A model generated the notes under the pieces. It was given only the letters and a program-made list of their open reading frames with translations. It was not told the origin of the DNA and made no database searches. A stretch of 64,000 bases of DNA from an uncultured Lachnospiraceae bacterium (lineage in GTDB: Bacteria; Bacillota; Clostridia; Lachnospirales; Lachnospiraceae), in assembly GCA_958428365.1 (NCBI GenBank), contig CAUAFT010000003.1:1-64000 (forward strand). The letters are read 5' to 3'. Positions 1 through 8,753 of the stretch are shown piece after piece. A program made the position numbers and the translations under genes. Position 1 is the first letter of the stretch; each line of letters opens with the position of its first letter.

Positions 1-158
<158 letters not shown>

Positions 159-379
159 CAGTGTTCTTTCCTTTATCAGTCAACTGGCTGATATCCGTTT
201 CTCTTCCGGAAGCTTCCCTAAGATCCATCGGATCCCTTTTTTTGCTTCTTTCTTAGAAATCTTTACTTTGGTGCATCTGTTTGATGCTGTTCTTTGAATT
301 ATTCTCTTTGAATCTTTCAAGGTTATTTCACTGTTCAGTTATCAAGGTCCGTTCTGCTGTCTTGCGCGACAACTTCTAT
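159..379 (-). other. rrn leader region
   Basis: This is the non-coding leader between the promoter at 380-408 and 16S. It contains the motif CTTGATAACTGAACAGTG (minus strand), common in clostridial rRNA leaders and spacers, and short palindromes such as CTTCCGGAAG near 205 that could belong to the processing stem around 16S. No ORF with a ribosome binding site is present. Confidence 0.6.
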
Positions 380-408
380 ATCTTATCAAAGTCTTGCGCG
401 TTTGTCAA
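380..408 (-). promoter_or_regulatory. rrn promoter P2
   Basis: On the minus strand TTGACA (403-408) and TAAGAT (380-385) are separated by 17 bp, directed towards 16S. The 10-mer GTCTTGCGCG lies in the spacer (391-400) and again just downstream of the -10 (359-368), as a direct repeat around the start site. Confidence 0.85.
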
Positions 409-486
409 CAGGTTTTTTCTTTTTTTTGAGGAAACTTTTTTGATGTTTTCTCTGTTTTGTTGCCGCCTGTTTCAGCGGCGTTATTT

Positions 487-515
487 ATCTTAGCATCAAT
501 TATTTTCATTGTCAA
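487..515 (-). promoter_or_regulatory. rrn promoter P1
   Basis: A second sigma-A type promoter lies about 107 bp upstream of P2: TTGACA (510-515), 17 bp spacer, TAAGAT (487-492), minus strand. It uses the same -35 and -10 hexamers as P2. An A/T-rich stretch upstream (516-560) could act as an UP element. Tandem promoters are usual for rrn operons. Confidence 0.8.
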
Positions 516-585
516 TAACTTTTTTCAAATTTTCGACATTTTTTGCAAATCAGATTTTTTGCCCTTTTTCCGTAGCTGCAAAAAG

Positions 586-1734
586 CTAATTTTGCAGCTC
601 CACCTGTACTCTTATTGTCCTTGGCATGGAAGCGGTTCCGGAAGATATATGCAATTCATCCCGCTTTAATAAACGGTAGATTTTTCTGTAATCACGCTTG
701 GAAAAATTCTCAAACCTCCATGCTTCTCCGTCTTCGGGCAATTCCACGCTCTCTTCCTTAGCTCCCAGTGAGATGGTCTTGCCCGCTTGGTCATTTGTCC
801 ACATACCGCCGTTGTCATATAGTTCATCCAGCGCATTGACCACCGCCTCCGTCAGATTTTTTACAGCGGAGGTGAGGATCACATCCGAATCTGCGGACTG
901 ATCCCTGTCCACGCCAATAACTCTTCCTCCAGTCTCTTCCGCTGCCGCAATGGCTGAGACAGAGATTCCTCCTCCACAGGAAAACACCACCTGAGTGCCC
1001 TCCTCATACCAGCTCTTCATTTTTTCCCGGATCTCATCTGTGGGAAGAAACGAATCGGAATACCAGTATTTTAGTTCGATATCCGAACCTGCCTCCTCTG
1101 CTGCCGCATCCGCTCCCTGTATGAAACCATAACCATAACGGCGGATCTGAGGAATATCTTTTCCTGCCAGGACTCCAAGTCTTGTATACCCTTCGCTCAC
1201 CGCCGCATATCCCGCCAGATACCCTGCCTCCTCTTCCCGAAACAGGATACAGTGTACGTTGGAAGCCGTCTCGTAATTTTCATCCCCGTCGTTCGGCTCC
1301 CCATCCAGCAACAGAAACTGTACTTTGGGATACTCGTTTTGCAGACGGTAAATCACTTCCTCAAAGGGATAGCCCTGGGCAATGATCACCTTCGCCCCTT
1401 TTTTGACCGCCGCCTTGATCGCCTCTTCCCTGGCTTTCTCGCTATCCTCCCCAGGTCTGTAATAGCTGTAGGTTATGCGGTTCGCATCCGCATACTCAGC
1501 GACTCCCTCCCAGGTACTCTGATGAAAGGTACTGTCGTCCAGTTCTCCCTCACCGCTCATAAAAGCGATCTCGTAAGTTCCGTCTTTGCTGATACTCTCA
1601 CCGGACGTATTCTCTTCCCCCCGTGACTTTTCCTCCTGAAACTTTTCTTCCTGTGACTCTTCCTCTTTTGCCTGACATGCGCTCAGCCCTGTAATGAAAA
1701 ACAGAACTGCCAATCCCAAGATAAATTTTTTCAT
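586..1734 (-). CDS. BMP-family substrate-binding lipoprotein
   Basis: This is a predicted extracytoplasmic solute-binding lipoprotein of 382 residues. It starts with a lipoprotein signal peptide (MKKFILGLAVLFFITGLSAC; lipobox cysteine at residue 20), then a Glu/Lys/Ser-rich linker, then a periplasmic-binding fold of the basic membrane protein (PF02608) type from about residue 53. Family members bind nucleosides for an ABC importer. No permease or ATPase genes are adjacent, so it is an orphan binding protein here. The gene lies 55 bp downstream of deoC, which degrades deoxyribose from nucleosides; this supports, but does not prove, a nucleoside ligand. A stem-loop (574-599) spans the stop codon. 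The last 45 or so residues are basic and were not recognised. The ribosome binding site AAAGG sits unusually close to the ATG. Confidence 0.8.
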   Translation of the reverse strand: MKKFILGLAVLFFITGLSACQAKEEESQEEKFQEEKSRGEENTSGESISKDGTYEIAFMSGEGELDDSTFHQSTWEGVAEYADANRITYSYYRPGEDSEKAREEAIKAAVKKGAKVIIAQGYPFEEVIYRLQNEYPKVQFLLLDGEPNDGDENYETASNVHCILFREEEAGYLAGYAAVSEGYTRLGVLAGKDIPQIRRYGYGFIQGADAAAEEAGSDIELKYWYSDSFLPTDEIREKMKSWYEEGTQVVFSCGGGISVSAIAAAEETGGRVIGVDRDQSADSDVILTSAVKNLTEAVVNALDELYDNGGMWTNDQAGKTISLGAKEESVELPEDGEAWRFENFSKRDYRKIYRLLKRDELHISSGTASMPRTIRVQVELQN

Positions 1735-1789
1735 ATCCTTTTACGCCTCTTTTATCCACTGACAGGCGCGGAAGTCCTTCTGTAACAGA

Positions 1790-2440
1790 CTATCTCTCTT
1801 TTAAAATCTTCACCAGTCTGCTGGTTCCCAGACGCTGGGCGCCAAGGCGTAGAAATTCCTCCGCATCCTCAAAAGAGCCTATGCCTCCCGCCGCCTTGAT
1901 CTTCACACTTTCTCCAATGTTTTTGGCAAAAAGCTCCACATCTGCAAAAGTGGCTCCCTGGGTGGAAAATCCGGTGGAGGTCTTGATATAATTCGCCCCT
2001 GCTTCCGTCACCGTCCTGCACATTTTTCTCTTCTCTTCGTCAGTCAAAAGGCAGGTCTCCACGATCACCTTTAAGATTCTGTCCTTGCAGGCTTCTTTCA
2101 GAGTCCGGATCTCCTGAGAGACCAGATCGTATCTCCCCTCTTTTACCCAGCCGAGATTGATGACCATGTCAATTTCATCCGCACCGTTTTCAATGGCATT
2201 CTCCGTTTCAAATTTTTTTACGATGGTAGTATTATATCCATTCGGAAAACCAATAACCGTACAAATCTTCATTTTCTCACCCACATACTCCTTCGCCTGT
2301 CTGACAAAGGATGGGGGAATGCAGACAGATGCCGTCTCGTATTTGATTGCATCGTCGCAGAGTTCTCTGATCTCCTCCCAGGTGGCGGTCTGGGATAAAA
2401 GGGTGTGATCTACTTTTCCTAAAATTTCTCTTTCTTCCAT
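1790..2440 (-). CDS. deoC: deoxyribose-phosphate aldolase
   Basis: This cytoplasmic class I aldolase cleaves 2-deoxyribose 5-phosphate to acetaldehyde and glyceraldehyde 3-phosphate in deoxynucleoside catabolism. The 216 residues match the usual bacterial length of 210-260. Visible signatures are DHTLL near the N-terminus, the GADEIDMVIN strand (86-95), KVIVETCLL (124-132), and the Schiff-base lysine K153 in YIKTSTGFS, followed by KAAGGI. A GGAGAGG ribosome binding site precedes the ATG. The gene starts 15 bp after radA and is followed by the BMP-family lipoprotein; other genes of nucleoside catabolism are absent from this window. Confidence 0.95.
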   Translation of the reverse strand: MEEREILGKVDHTLLSQTATWEEIRELCDDAIKYETASVCIPPSFVRQAKEYVGEKMKICTVIGFPNGYNTTIVKKFETENAIENGADEIDMVINLGWVKEGRYDLVSQEIRTLKEACKDRILKVIVETCLLTDEEKRKMCRTVTEAGANYIKTSTGFSTQGATFADVELFAKNIGESVKIKAAGGIGSFEDAEEFLRLGAQRLGTSRLVKILKER

Positions 2441-2455
2441 GTTTCCTCTCCTGTT

Positions 2456-3823
2456 CTATTTCAAAATAAACCGCATGGCTTCCTGTACGTTTTCCACTCC
2501 GATCAGACGGATCCCGTCAATCCCATCCATTTCTTTTAAGGATACCTTGGGCAGGATGCAGGTCTCAAAGCCCAGCTTTTTCGCCTCGGCTACCCTCTGT
2601 TTTGCCATGCTGACCGCACGGACTTCCCCGCTGAGTCCCACTTCTCCAAAACAGATCACTTCCTCCTCGATGGCTTTGTCTTTATAGCTGGAGATCATTG
2701 CTAAAACAATTCCCAGATCCACCGCCGGCTCATTCATGCGGATCCCTCCCGCAATGTTGATGTAGGCGTCGCAGGAGGACAGGGACAGACCCAAACGTTT
2801 TTCCAACACCGCCATCAGAAGGTTGACGCGGTTGATATCTGTTCCCGCCGCCGTTCTGCGGGGGATTCCCAGATTGCTGCGGCAGACCAGCGCCTGAATC
2901 TCCAAAAGGATGGGACGGCTTCCCTCCACGGAACACGCCACCACGGAACCGGAGGCTCCCTTCGGCTTCCCGCTCAGCATATATTCAGAAGGGTTGGCAA
3001 CCTCTTTCAGCCCGGTGTCCCTCATCTCAAACACCCCGATCTCATTGGTGGAGCCGAAACGGTTCTTCACTCCCCTTAAGATCCGATACGCCGCATAACG
3101 GTCCCCCTCAAAATAGAGCACCGTATCCACCATATGCTCTAAGACTCTCGGACCGGCAACCACTCCCTCCTTCGTCACATGCCCCACAATAAAAATGGAG
3201 ATTCCCATTCCCTTTGCAATCTGCATTAAAACGGAGGTGGACTCCCGCACCTGAGATACGCTGCCCGGCGCGGAGGAGACGTTTTCATTGTACATGGTCT
3301 GGATGGAATCAATGATCACAACCTTTGGTTTTTCCTGTCGGATAACCTCCTGAATGATGTCCAGACTGGTCTCACAAAGAAGGACAAGGGATTCTGTAAA
3401 CTCCCCCATCCGCTCTGCCCGCAGTTTGATCTGCTGTAAGGACTCCTCCCCGGATATGTAGAGGATTTTTTCCTGTGTCTTAGAGAGGTTCTGGCAGACC
3501 TGGAGCAGAAGGGTGGACTTGCCAATGCCCGGATCTCCTCCCACAAGCACCAGGGAACCCGGCACGATCCCGCCGCCTAAGACCCGGTCCAACTCTAAAA
3601 ATCCGGTGCTCATCCGGCTCTGTTCCTCAATGGATATCTCAGAGACCCGGCAGGGTTTTACGGTTCCCGCCGCGTTCTGCCTTGCCTTTGTCCCCTGTTT
3701 TTTATCTATGATTTCTTCTACAAATGTATTCCATTCTTTGCACCCCGGACACTGTCCCATCCACTTTGAGGATTCGTACCCGCAGGACTGGCAAAAAAAT
3801 ACCGTCGTCTTTCCCTTCGCCAT
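2456..3823 (-). CDS. radA: DNA repair protein RadA
   Basis: RadA is a RecA-related ATPase that promotes branch migration of recombination intermediates. The 455-residue protein has the standard layout: an N-terminal zinc finger CxxC...CxxC (CQSCGY...CPGC, residues 11-28), Walker A GGDPGIGKST (95-104), the RadA-specific KNRFG motif (253-257), and a Lon-like C-terminal domain with GEVGLSGEVRAV. The ATG follows an AAAGGAACGAT ribosome binding site. A stem-loop terminator (3858-3888) separates it from the preceding small gene, so radA may have its own promoter or depend on read-through. Linkage to clpC is common in Firmicutes. Confidence 0.97.
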   Translation of the reverse strand: MAKGKTTVFFCQSCGYESSKWMGQCPGCKEWNTFVEEIIDKKQGTKARQNAAGTVKPCRVSEISIEEQSRMSTGFLELDRVLGGGIVPGSLVLVGGDPGIGKSTLLLQVCQNLSKTQEKILYISGEESLQQIKLRAERMGEFTESLVLLCETSLDIIQEVIRQEKPKVVIIDSIQTMYNENVSSAPGSVSQVRESTSVLMQIAKGMGISIFIVGHVTKEGVVAGPRVLEHMVDTVLYFEGDRYAAYRILRGVKNRFGSTNEIGVFEMRDTGLKEVANPSEYMLSGKPKGASGSVVACSVEGSRPILLEIQALVCRSNLGIPRRTAAGTDINRVNLLMAVLEKRLGLSLSSCDAYINIAGGIRMNEPAVDLGIVLAMISSYKDKAIEEEVICFGEVGLSGEVRAVSMAKQRVAEAKKLGFETCILPKVSLKEMDGIDGIRLIGVENVQEAMRFILK

Positions 3824-3857
3824 ATCGTTCCTTTCTGAATTTTTCTACAATTACAAC

Positions 3858-3888
3858 AAAGAACCCGAAACTGAGCTTCGGGTTCTTT
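3858..3888 (-). terminator. stem-loop terminator between the 137-residue gene and radA
   Basis: AAAGAACCCGAA (3858-3869) pairs perfectly with TTCGGGTTCTTT (3877-3888) over 12 bp around a 7-nt loop. The T tract is weak on the minus strand, so termination may be partial; this would reduce radA relative to clpC. Confidence 0.65.
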
Positions 3889-3907
3889 CTCTATTTTTCT
3901 TCTCTTC

Positions 3908-4321
3908 TTAGCATTTTTCTACTTTGACTGCTACCTGATTATCCGCTTCCAGCTCCACACTCAGGCTCAGCTTTCCGCCCAGGTTGGTCTTCATCTTGCC
4001 CGCATTGCCGTCGTTGATGAAGATCTCATATTCCGCATTGTCTTCCAGTTCTAAGGTGATCTGCGCATCCTCCGGTCCTTCTACAAGAAAACAAACTCCA
4101 TTGTCCGTCACCTTCAGTTCGCTTACCGCTGTTCCCGGTACAGATTCATATACGAACATTCCGTTGCGCTCCAGTTTTGTAATCTCACGGAAGGTCTTTA
4201 CCTTATACAGATCTCCCTCATGCTCAAAATTGTCCTTTTTTGCCTTGGCATCCAAGGTATAATCCCCAAAACTGATGGTTCCGTTGTCTTCTTTGCGAAT
4301 CAATTCGCTGATTGCTCCCAT
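3908..4321 (-). CDS. small conserved protein of unknown function
   Basis: This is a 137-residue soluble protein with no signal peptide or membrane segment. It is acidic and beta-strand-like throughout, with segments such as GMFVYESVPGTAVSELKVT and AQITLELEDNAEYEIFIND. Similar short proteins in Lachnospiraceae are often labelled endosialidase-like; nothing catalytic is visible here and I do not accept that label as a function. The start is supported by AGGAGGAG seven bases before the ATG. It follows clpC by 49 bp on the same strand, so it is probably cotranscribed, and ends at the stem-loop at 3858-3888. Confidence 0.8.
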   Translation of the reverse strand: MGAISELIRKEDNGTISFGDYTLDAKAKKDNFEHEGDLYKVKTFREITKLERNGMFVYESVPGTAVSELKVTDNGVCFLVEGPEDAQITLELEDNAEYEIFINDGNAGKMKTNLGGKLSLSVELEADNQVAVKVEKC

Positions 4322-4370
4322 TTTTTCTCCTCCTGTAAATGAACTGCTTATATTGTTATTATATATTATT

Positions 4371-6845
4371 TTATTTCTTATGGCTAGTGGTTTTCTCTGT
4401 CACTTCAAATGCGATCTCTTTTTTCTTAATTCCCACTTCCACATGGTCTCCGCTCTTGATCTTTCCTGCTAAGATCTCCTCCGCGAGAGCGTCTTCGATC
4501 TTATTCTGGATCATGCGCCGCAATGGTCTCGCACCGTATTTTGGCTCGTAGGCATTTTCCACAATATAGGCTTTGACGGAATCCCGGATGTGAAGTTCTA
4601 TATCCATCTGGGTCTTGCATCGATCCACCAGGGTCTTTGAGAGCAGCGTTACGATCTGCTTCATATCATTTTTGGTCAGAGCATGGAATACGATGGTCTC
4701 GTCAATACGGTTTAAAAATTCCGGCTTGAAGATCCGGCGGACTTCCTCCATAACGCCATTTTTCATAAACTCATAATTCTGCTTCTCATCATCCTCCGAA
4801 CCAAATCCGAGACGTTTCGGCGAAACGATGGACTGGGCTCCCGCATTACTGGTCATGATAATGATGGTATTCTTAAAGTCCACCTTTCTTCCCTGGGCGT
4901 CGGTGATATGTCCGTCGTCCAGCACCTGTAAAAGAATATTAAAGACGTCGGGATGGGCTTTTTCGATCTCGTCGAACAGGATCACAGAATAAGGGTTCCT
5001 GCGAACCTTTTCACTCAACTGTCCTCCCTCGTCATAGCCCACATATCCAGGAGGAGAACCTACCATCTTAGATACGCTGTGCTTTTCCATATATTCTGAC
5101 ATATCCACCCGAATCATCGCCTGCTCGTCCCCAAAGACCGCCTCCGCAAGTGCTTTGGATATCTCTGTCTTTCCAACACCGGTAGGTCCTAAGAATAGGA
5201 AGGAACCGATGGGACGGTTGGGATCTTTTAGCCCTACTCTTCCACGCCGGACTGCCTTGGCGACAGCACTGACAGCTTCCTCCTGTCCAATGACGCGCTT
5301 GTGAAGGGTGCGCTCCAGTTTTGCCAGCTTCGCTCCCTCGTCTGCCGTGAGCTTTTTCACCGGGATCTTCGTCCAGGAGGAGACCACCTCCGCAATCTCG
5401 TTTTCTCCCACCAGAAGTTCTTTTTTCTGCGCGTCCCTGTGGTATTTTTTCACCAGCTTTTCGTGCTTCTTTTGCAGCTCTTCTCTTTCAGTGCGGGCTG
5501 CCTTCGCATCCGGCAGTCTCTGCTCTTTTACCGCCTCTTCCAAAAGCACATCCAGCTCCCGCATCCTCTGCTCCATTTCCTTCATCTGCTTTGGCGTCTT
5601 GAACCCTCCAAGACGCACCTTGGAAGCCGCCTCGTCCATCAGGTCGATGGCTTTATCCGGAAGGTTTCTGTCATTGATGTAACGCTGGGACATCTGTACC
5701 GCCGCCTTCACGCCTTCGTCCGTAATGCGGACATGGTGATGCTGCTCATACTGCGGGCGCAGTCCTTTTAAGATTGCCACCGCCTTTTCCTCATCCGGCT
5801 CCTCCACCGTCACGGGCTGGAATCTCCGCTCTAAAGCAGCGTCTTTCTCAATATATTTTCGATACTCCTCGATGGTGGTGGCTCCGATCAGCTGAATCTC
5901 TCCCCTTGCGAGAGAAGGCTTCAGGATATTGGAAGCGTCAATGGCTCCCTCGGCGCCTCCCGCACCGATAATGGTATGCAATTCATCAATAAACAACAGA
6001 ATGTTTCCCGCTTTTCGCACCTCTGCCAGGATCTTTTTGATCCGTTCCTCAAATTCGCCGCGGTATTTGGATCCCGCCACGATACCGGAAAGATCCAGGG
6101 TCACCACACGCTTGTTGATGACGCTGTCCGGAACGATACCGGATACAATACTCTGCGCCAGCCCCTCTACCACAGCGGTCTTACCCACTCCCGGCTCTCC
6201 GATAAGACACGGGTTGTTCTTGCCGCGGCGGCTTAAGATCTGGATCAGACGCTGGATCTCCTCCTCTCTTCCGATGACAGGATCCAGGTCGCCCTCTCTG
6301 GCAAGGAGGGTCAGGTCTCTGGAATACTGATTCAGGGTCGGCGTCGCCTCCAGATTTTTCTTTCTCGCCGGTTTTCCATTCTGAAACTCCTCTTTGTAGA
6401 GACTGGTATCCTCTCCCATTGCCACAAGCGTCTCCACATAGAGCTTTTGCAGATTCACTCCTAAGGTATTCAAAAGGCGGACTGCGGCACAGTCAGATTC
6501 CTTGATGAGCGCAAACAGTAAATGCTCCGTTCCAATCTCTTCACATTTAAAACGCTCCGCTTCATTTCCTGCGTTTTCCAGAACTCTCGCCGTTCTCGGA
6601 GAATAACCCTCCTCGTCCATCAACATCACATCCCCGGAAGGTGCGATGAGACTCTCGATCAGATCCAGTATCTTCTCTTCATCCACGTCCAGAGTCATCA
6701 GCACCTTTGCCGCCACTCCGGTTCCCTCCTTTAAGAGTCCCACCAAAAGATGCTCTGTGCCGATATAACTGTGATGAAGCATTCTGGAGGTCTTCCCTGC
6801 CAATTCCAGGGCTTTTTTTGCTTTCATTGTGTATGGTTTCTGCAT
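4371..6845 (-). CDS. clpC: Clp protease ATP-binding subunit ClpC
   Basis: ClpC is an Hsp100 AAA+ unfoldase that feeds substrates to ClpP. Its 824 residues have two N-terminal Clp_N repeats (about 1-145), a first AAA+ module with Walker A GEPGVGKT (216-223) and Walker B LLFIDEL, a middle region with a UVR-like coiled segment (about 420-470) that marks ClpC and in Bacillus binds the McsB adaptor, and a second AAA+ module with Walker A GPTGVGKT (553-560). A GAGAGG ribosome binding site precedes the ATG. In Bacilli clpC follows ctsR, mcsA and mcsB; here those genes are missing and the gene starts 14 bp after a membrane protein. No CtsR heptad repeat was seen in the promoter region at 8119-8148. 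Confidence 0.96.
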   Translation of the reverse strand: MQKPYTMKAKKALELAGKTSRMLHHSYIGTEHLLVGLLKEGTGVAAKVLMTLDVDEEKILDLIESLIAPSGDVMLMDEEGYSPRTARVLENAGNEAERFKCEEIGTEHLLFALIKESDCAAVRLLNTLGVNLQKLYVETLVAMGEDTSLYKEEFQNGKPARKKNLEATPTLNQYSRDLTLLAREGDLDPVIGREEEIQRLIQILSRRGKNNPCLIGEPGVGKTAVVEGLAQSIVSGIVPDSVINKRVVTLDLSGIVAGSKYRGEFEERIKKILAEVRKAGNILLFIDELHTIIGAGGAEGAIDASNILKPSLARGEIQLIGATTIEEYRKYIEKDAALERRFQPVTVEEPDEEKAVAILKGLRPQYEQHHHVRITDEGVKAAVQMSQRYINDRNLPDKAIDLMDEAASKVRLGGFKTPKQMKEMEQRMRELDVLLEEAVKEQRLPDAKAARTEREELQKKHEKLVKKYHRDAQKKELLVGENEIAEVVSSWTKIPVKKLTADEGAKLAKLERTLHKRVIGQEEAVSAVAKAVRRGRVGLKDPNRPIGSFLFLGPTGVGKTEISKALAEAVFGDEQAMIRVDMSEYMEKHSVSKMVGSPPGYVGYDEGGQLSEKVRRNPYSVILFDEIEKAHPDVFNILLQVLDDGHITDAQGRKVDFKNTIIIMTSNAGAQSIVSPKRLGFGSEDDEKQNYEFMKNGVMEEVRRIFKPEFLNRIDETIVFHALTKNDMKQIVTLLSKTLVDRCKTQMDIELHIRDSVKAYIVENAYEPKYGARPLRRMIQNKIEDALAEEILAGKIKSGDHVEVGIKKKEIAFEVTEKTTSHKK

Positions 6846-6859
6846 AATATGCCTCTCTT

Positions 6860-8050
6860 TTATAAATCATTCAAGTCTAATATTTCTATATCATCATCGT
6901 ACGCTTTTTCTTTTTTCTCATGAGTTTTTTCTATTGCCGCTTCCGACTCTTCTTTTTCTGTCTCTTTCATTTTCGTTTCTCTGATTTCAGGTTCCCTGAT
7001 CTGCGATTCGTTTCTTTTCGATTCACTCTTTAGTCTCTTTGAAAAAATCTTCTTCTGTACCGTTTCTTCTACTTCCTCAGTAGTCTCTTCGAGCCCTTCT
7101 TCCAAATCCTCTTCCTCGTATTCATCGTAGAAATCACCCTCGTCCCCGTCAAATTCATCTTCAGGCTCTTCCTCGTCCGTATCCTCATCCCTGCGGTTCT
7201 TTAAAAGGGTATTGAATAACAGGATCGCCAGCGCTGCGATCACAAGTACCATAACCGCTATGATGAGACGGTATTTTGCTTTCGCTTTTTTGAACTCGGT
7301 TTCCAGTTCCTGATACTGGGAGGCGGCTGTTGTTGTACCTGTATCCTCCTGTGTCTGAGTCTCAGAATCCACGGTCTCGCCGCTTTCTTCATCCTCCGCT
7401 TCCTGGTATACCTGATAAGTCTTATCTTTAGAATTGTATTCATACCAGTTCTTATTTCCCTGGCTGTCCATCGCATAGATCAGGCAGGAATCTCCCCCTT
7501 CTTGCGTCTGGTACACTTCTGCTTTACCTTTTTCAAATTCCAGTTCTCCTAACGTATAACCGGAAGGCGCCTGGGTATCTTCCATCAAAAAGGACGGCAT
7601 GGCAATGATATAGTCATTCCCGCTTTCAATCTTGATAAACGGATAGACGCTCTGGTCAGAATCCCGGTAAATATGGTATGCCGCCGCACCGGTCTTTTGA
7701 TTCAAAAGACAAATCATCTGAATGTCCGCATGGTCGAATTTTAACCCCTTATATTTTTTCCCCTTGCACTCCACCTGGGTCTCTGTAAAATCCTCCGGGT
7801 ATTTATTCGGATTTAAGTTCTCGGTTACCACCAACTCTTCCCCGTCCACGGTGAACTTTGCATTATTTGCCACGGAAGAGGTCTGGTTTTCCGTTCCGGT
7901 GGTTCCCGTACTGCCTCCCGTCGTTCCCGATGTGGTCGATGTGGTATTAGAGGTTCCGGTTGCCAATACGTTGAACATTCCCACGTCCGATACAACAACC
8001 GATGTTCCTATTAATAAAGCCAGTCCAAATCCTAACCATTTTTTCTTCAT
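6860..8050 (-). CDS. single-pass membrane protein of unknown function, upstream of clpC
   Basis: This is a 396-residue protein of unrecognised family. It has an N-terminal signal peptide (MKKKWLGFGLALLIGTSVVV...), a Thr/Ser/Gly-rich linker (about 32-60), and an extracytoplasmic domain (about 65-205) containing YHIYRDSDQSVYPFIKIESG. A second linker leads to a hydrophobic segment (about 263-283, RLIIAVMVLVIAALAILLF), then an extremely acidic and then basic/Glu-rich cytoplasmic tail ending in DDDIEILDLNDL. GGAGG precedes the ATG. It is the first gene of the clpC-radA-deoC block and has a consensus promoter at 8119-8148. Its position where ctsR-mcsA-mcsB usually lies is notable, but a role in Clp regulation is only a guess. 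Confidence 0.8.
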   Translation of the reverse strand: MKKKWLGFGLALLIGTSVVVSDVGMFNVLATGTSNTTSTTSGTTGGSTGTTGTENQTSSVANNAKFTVDGEELVVTENLNPNKYPEDFTETQVECKGKKYKGLKFDHADIQMICLLNQKTGAAAYHIYRDSDQSVYPFIKIESGNDYIIAMPSFLMEDTQAPSGYTLGELEFEKGKAEVYQTQEGGDSCLIYAMDSQGNKNWYEYNSKDKTYQVYQEAEDEESGETVDSETQTQEDTGTTTAASQYQELETEFKKAKAKYRLIIAVMVLVIAALAILLFNTLLKNRRDEDTDEEEPEDEFDGDEGDFYDEYEEEDLEEGLEETTEEVEETVQKKIFSKRLKSESKRNESQIREPEIRETKMKETEKEESEAAIEKTHEKKEKAYDDDIEILDLNDL

Positions 8051-8118
8051 AAATATATGCCTCCATTAGAATATTAAACTTCTATCTCTGATATTCCTGC
8101 TTCTGATAAACCAACCTT

Positions 8119-8148
8119 ATTATAGGAAATTATGTAGATTGCTGTCAA
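8119..8148 (-). promoter_or_regulatory. sigma-A promoter for the clpC block
   Basis: Perfect hexamers TTGACA (8143-8148) and TATAAT (8119-8124) with an 18-bp spacer lie on the minus strand, about 70 bp upstream of the membrane-protein start. No tandem CtsR heptads (GGTCAAA-like) and no CIRCE element overlap it. Confidence 0.8.
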
Positions 8149-8149
8149 C

Positions 8150-8398
8150 CTAAATATCGTGACTCCTGTGTGAGTAAATTTCCCGCACAATGAAAAATCC
8201 CCACAGCAGGGCGCTGATCAGCAGATACCCTCCTAACATCCTTTTCATATTCCAGGCATGGACATCTGCCCCGGTCAGCACTGCGAAGATGGCTATGATG
8301 CCAATTCCCCCCGCGAAGGCTGCGATTGCCGCTGCCAATACAGTCTCTAAGTCCACTCCTCTTTTTTCCTTTTTCCGATATATTACTTCTGCCGTCAT
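8150..8398 (-). CDS. small two-TM membrane protein
   Basis: This is an 82-residue protein with a polar basic N-terminus (YRKKEKRGVD) and two hydrophobic segments, about residues 20-43 (TVLAAAIAAFAGGIGIIAIF) and 54-73 (GGYLLISALLWGFFIV). The family was not recognised. The start chosen is the ATG at 8398, because GGGAGG lies seven bases upstream; a longer reading that enters the preceding gene has no such site. The ATG lies two bases after the stop of the HAD-like gene, implying translational coupling. It ends next to the promoter of the following operon. Confidence 0.65.
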   Translation of the reverse strand: MTAEVIYRKKEKRGVDLETVLAAAIAAFAGGIGIIAIFAVLTGADVHAWNMKRMLGGYLLISALLWGFFIVREIYSHRSHDI

Positions 8399-8400
8399 CC

Positions 8401-8742
8401 TTATTCCTCCCTTATCCTTTCGTTTTCCCTCCATGGAAAACAGGCCTTATCATCAATATAGACGTCCGCATAAATTTTTCGCGAATCACTTCCGTACTTT
8501 TCTAAGATTTCCTGTGCATTCTCATTGATCTTGTCAAAGGTCAGCCCAAAACCCCCGCACCAGTTTACTGCCTCCTCTAAGGATTTGCCGCAGCGGCAGG
8601 TCCAAAGAATGATCCGGCACCCTTCCTTTTTTAATCCTTTTAACATTTCTATCAGGCGGATATTCGGCATCCCGATGTCGGGATAGCGATCCGTACAAAG
8701 TGTTCCGTCGAAGTCTACGGCTATAATCCTGTATTCTCCCAT
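8401..8742 (-). CDS. small HAD-superfamily hydrolase-like protein
   Basis: This 113-residue protein has haloacid dehalogenase motif I VDFDGTLCTD (residues 9-18), motif II in the form IILWTCR, and a motif IV-like YIDD. It lacks a cap domain. Such minimal phosphatase-like proteins occur in Firmicutes and phages; substrates are unknown. The ribosome binding site GGAGGAG overlaps the end of the upstream 33-residue ORF, whose stop is 11 bp before this ATG. The downstream membrane protein starts two bases after this stop, so the three form a tight operon. Confidence 0.75.
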   Translation of the reverse strand: MGEYRIIAVDFDGTLCTDRYPDIGMPNIRLIEMLKGLKKEGCRIILWTCRCGKSLEEAVNWCGGFGLTFDKINENAQEILEKYGSDSRKIYADVYIDDKACFPWRENERIREE

Positions 8743-8753
8743 AACCGCTCCTC

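Noticed and set aside
3908..4321. Endosialidase function for the 137-residue protein.
   Set aside because: Only a label used for similar proteins; the protein is far too short and has no sialidase motif.
8060..8150. CtsR operator upstream of the clpC block.
   Set aside because: No tandem GGTCAAA-type heptads are present around the promoter.
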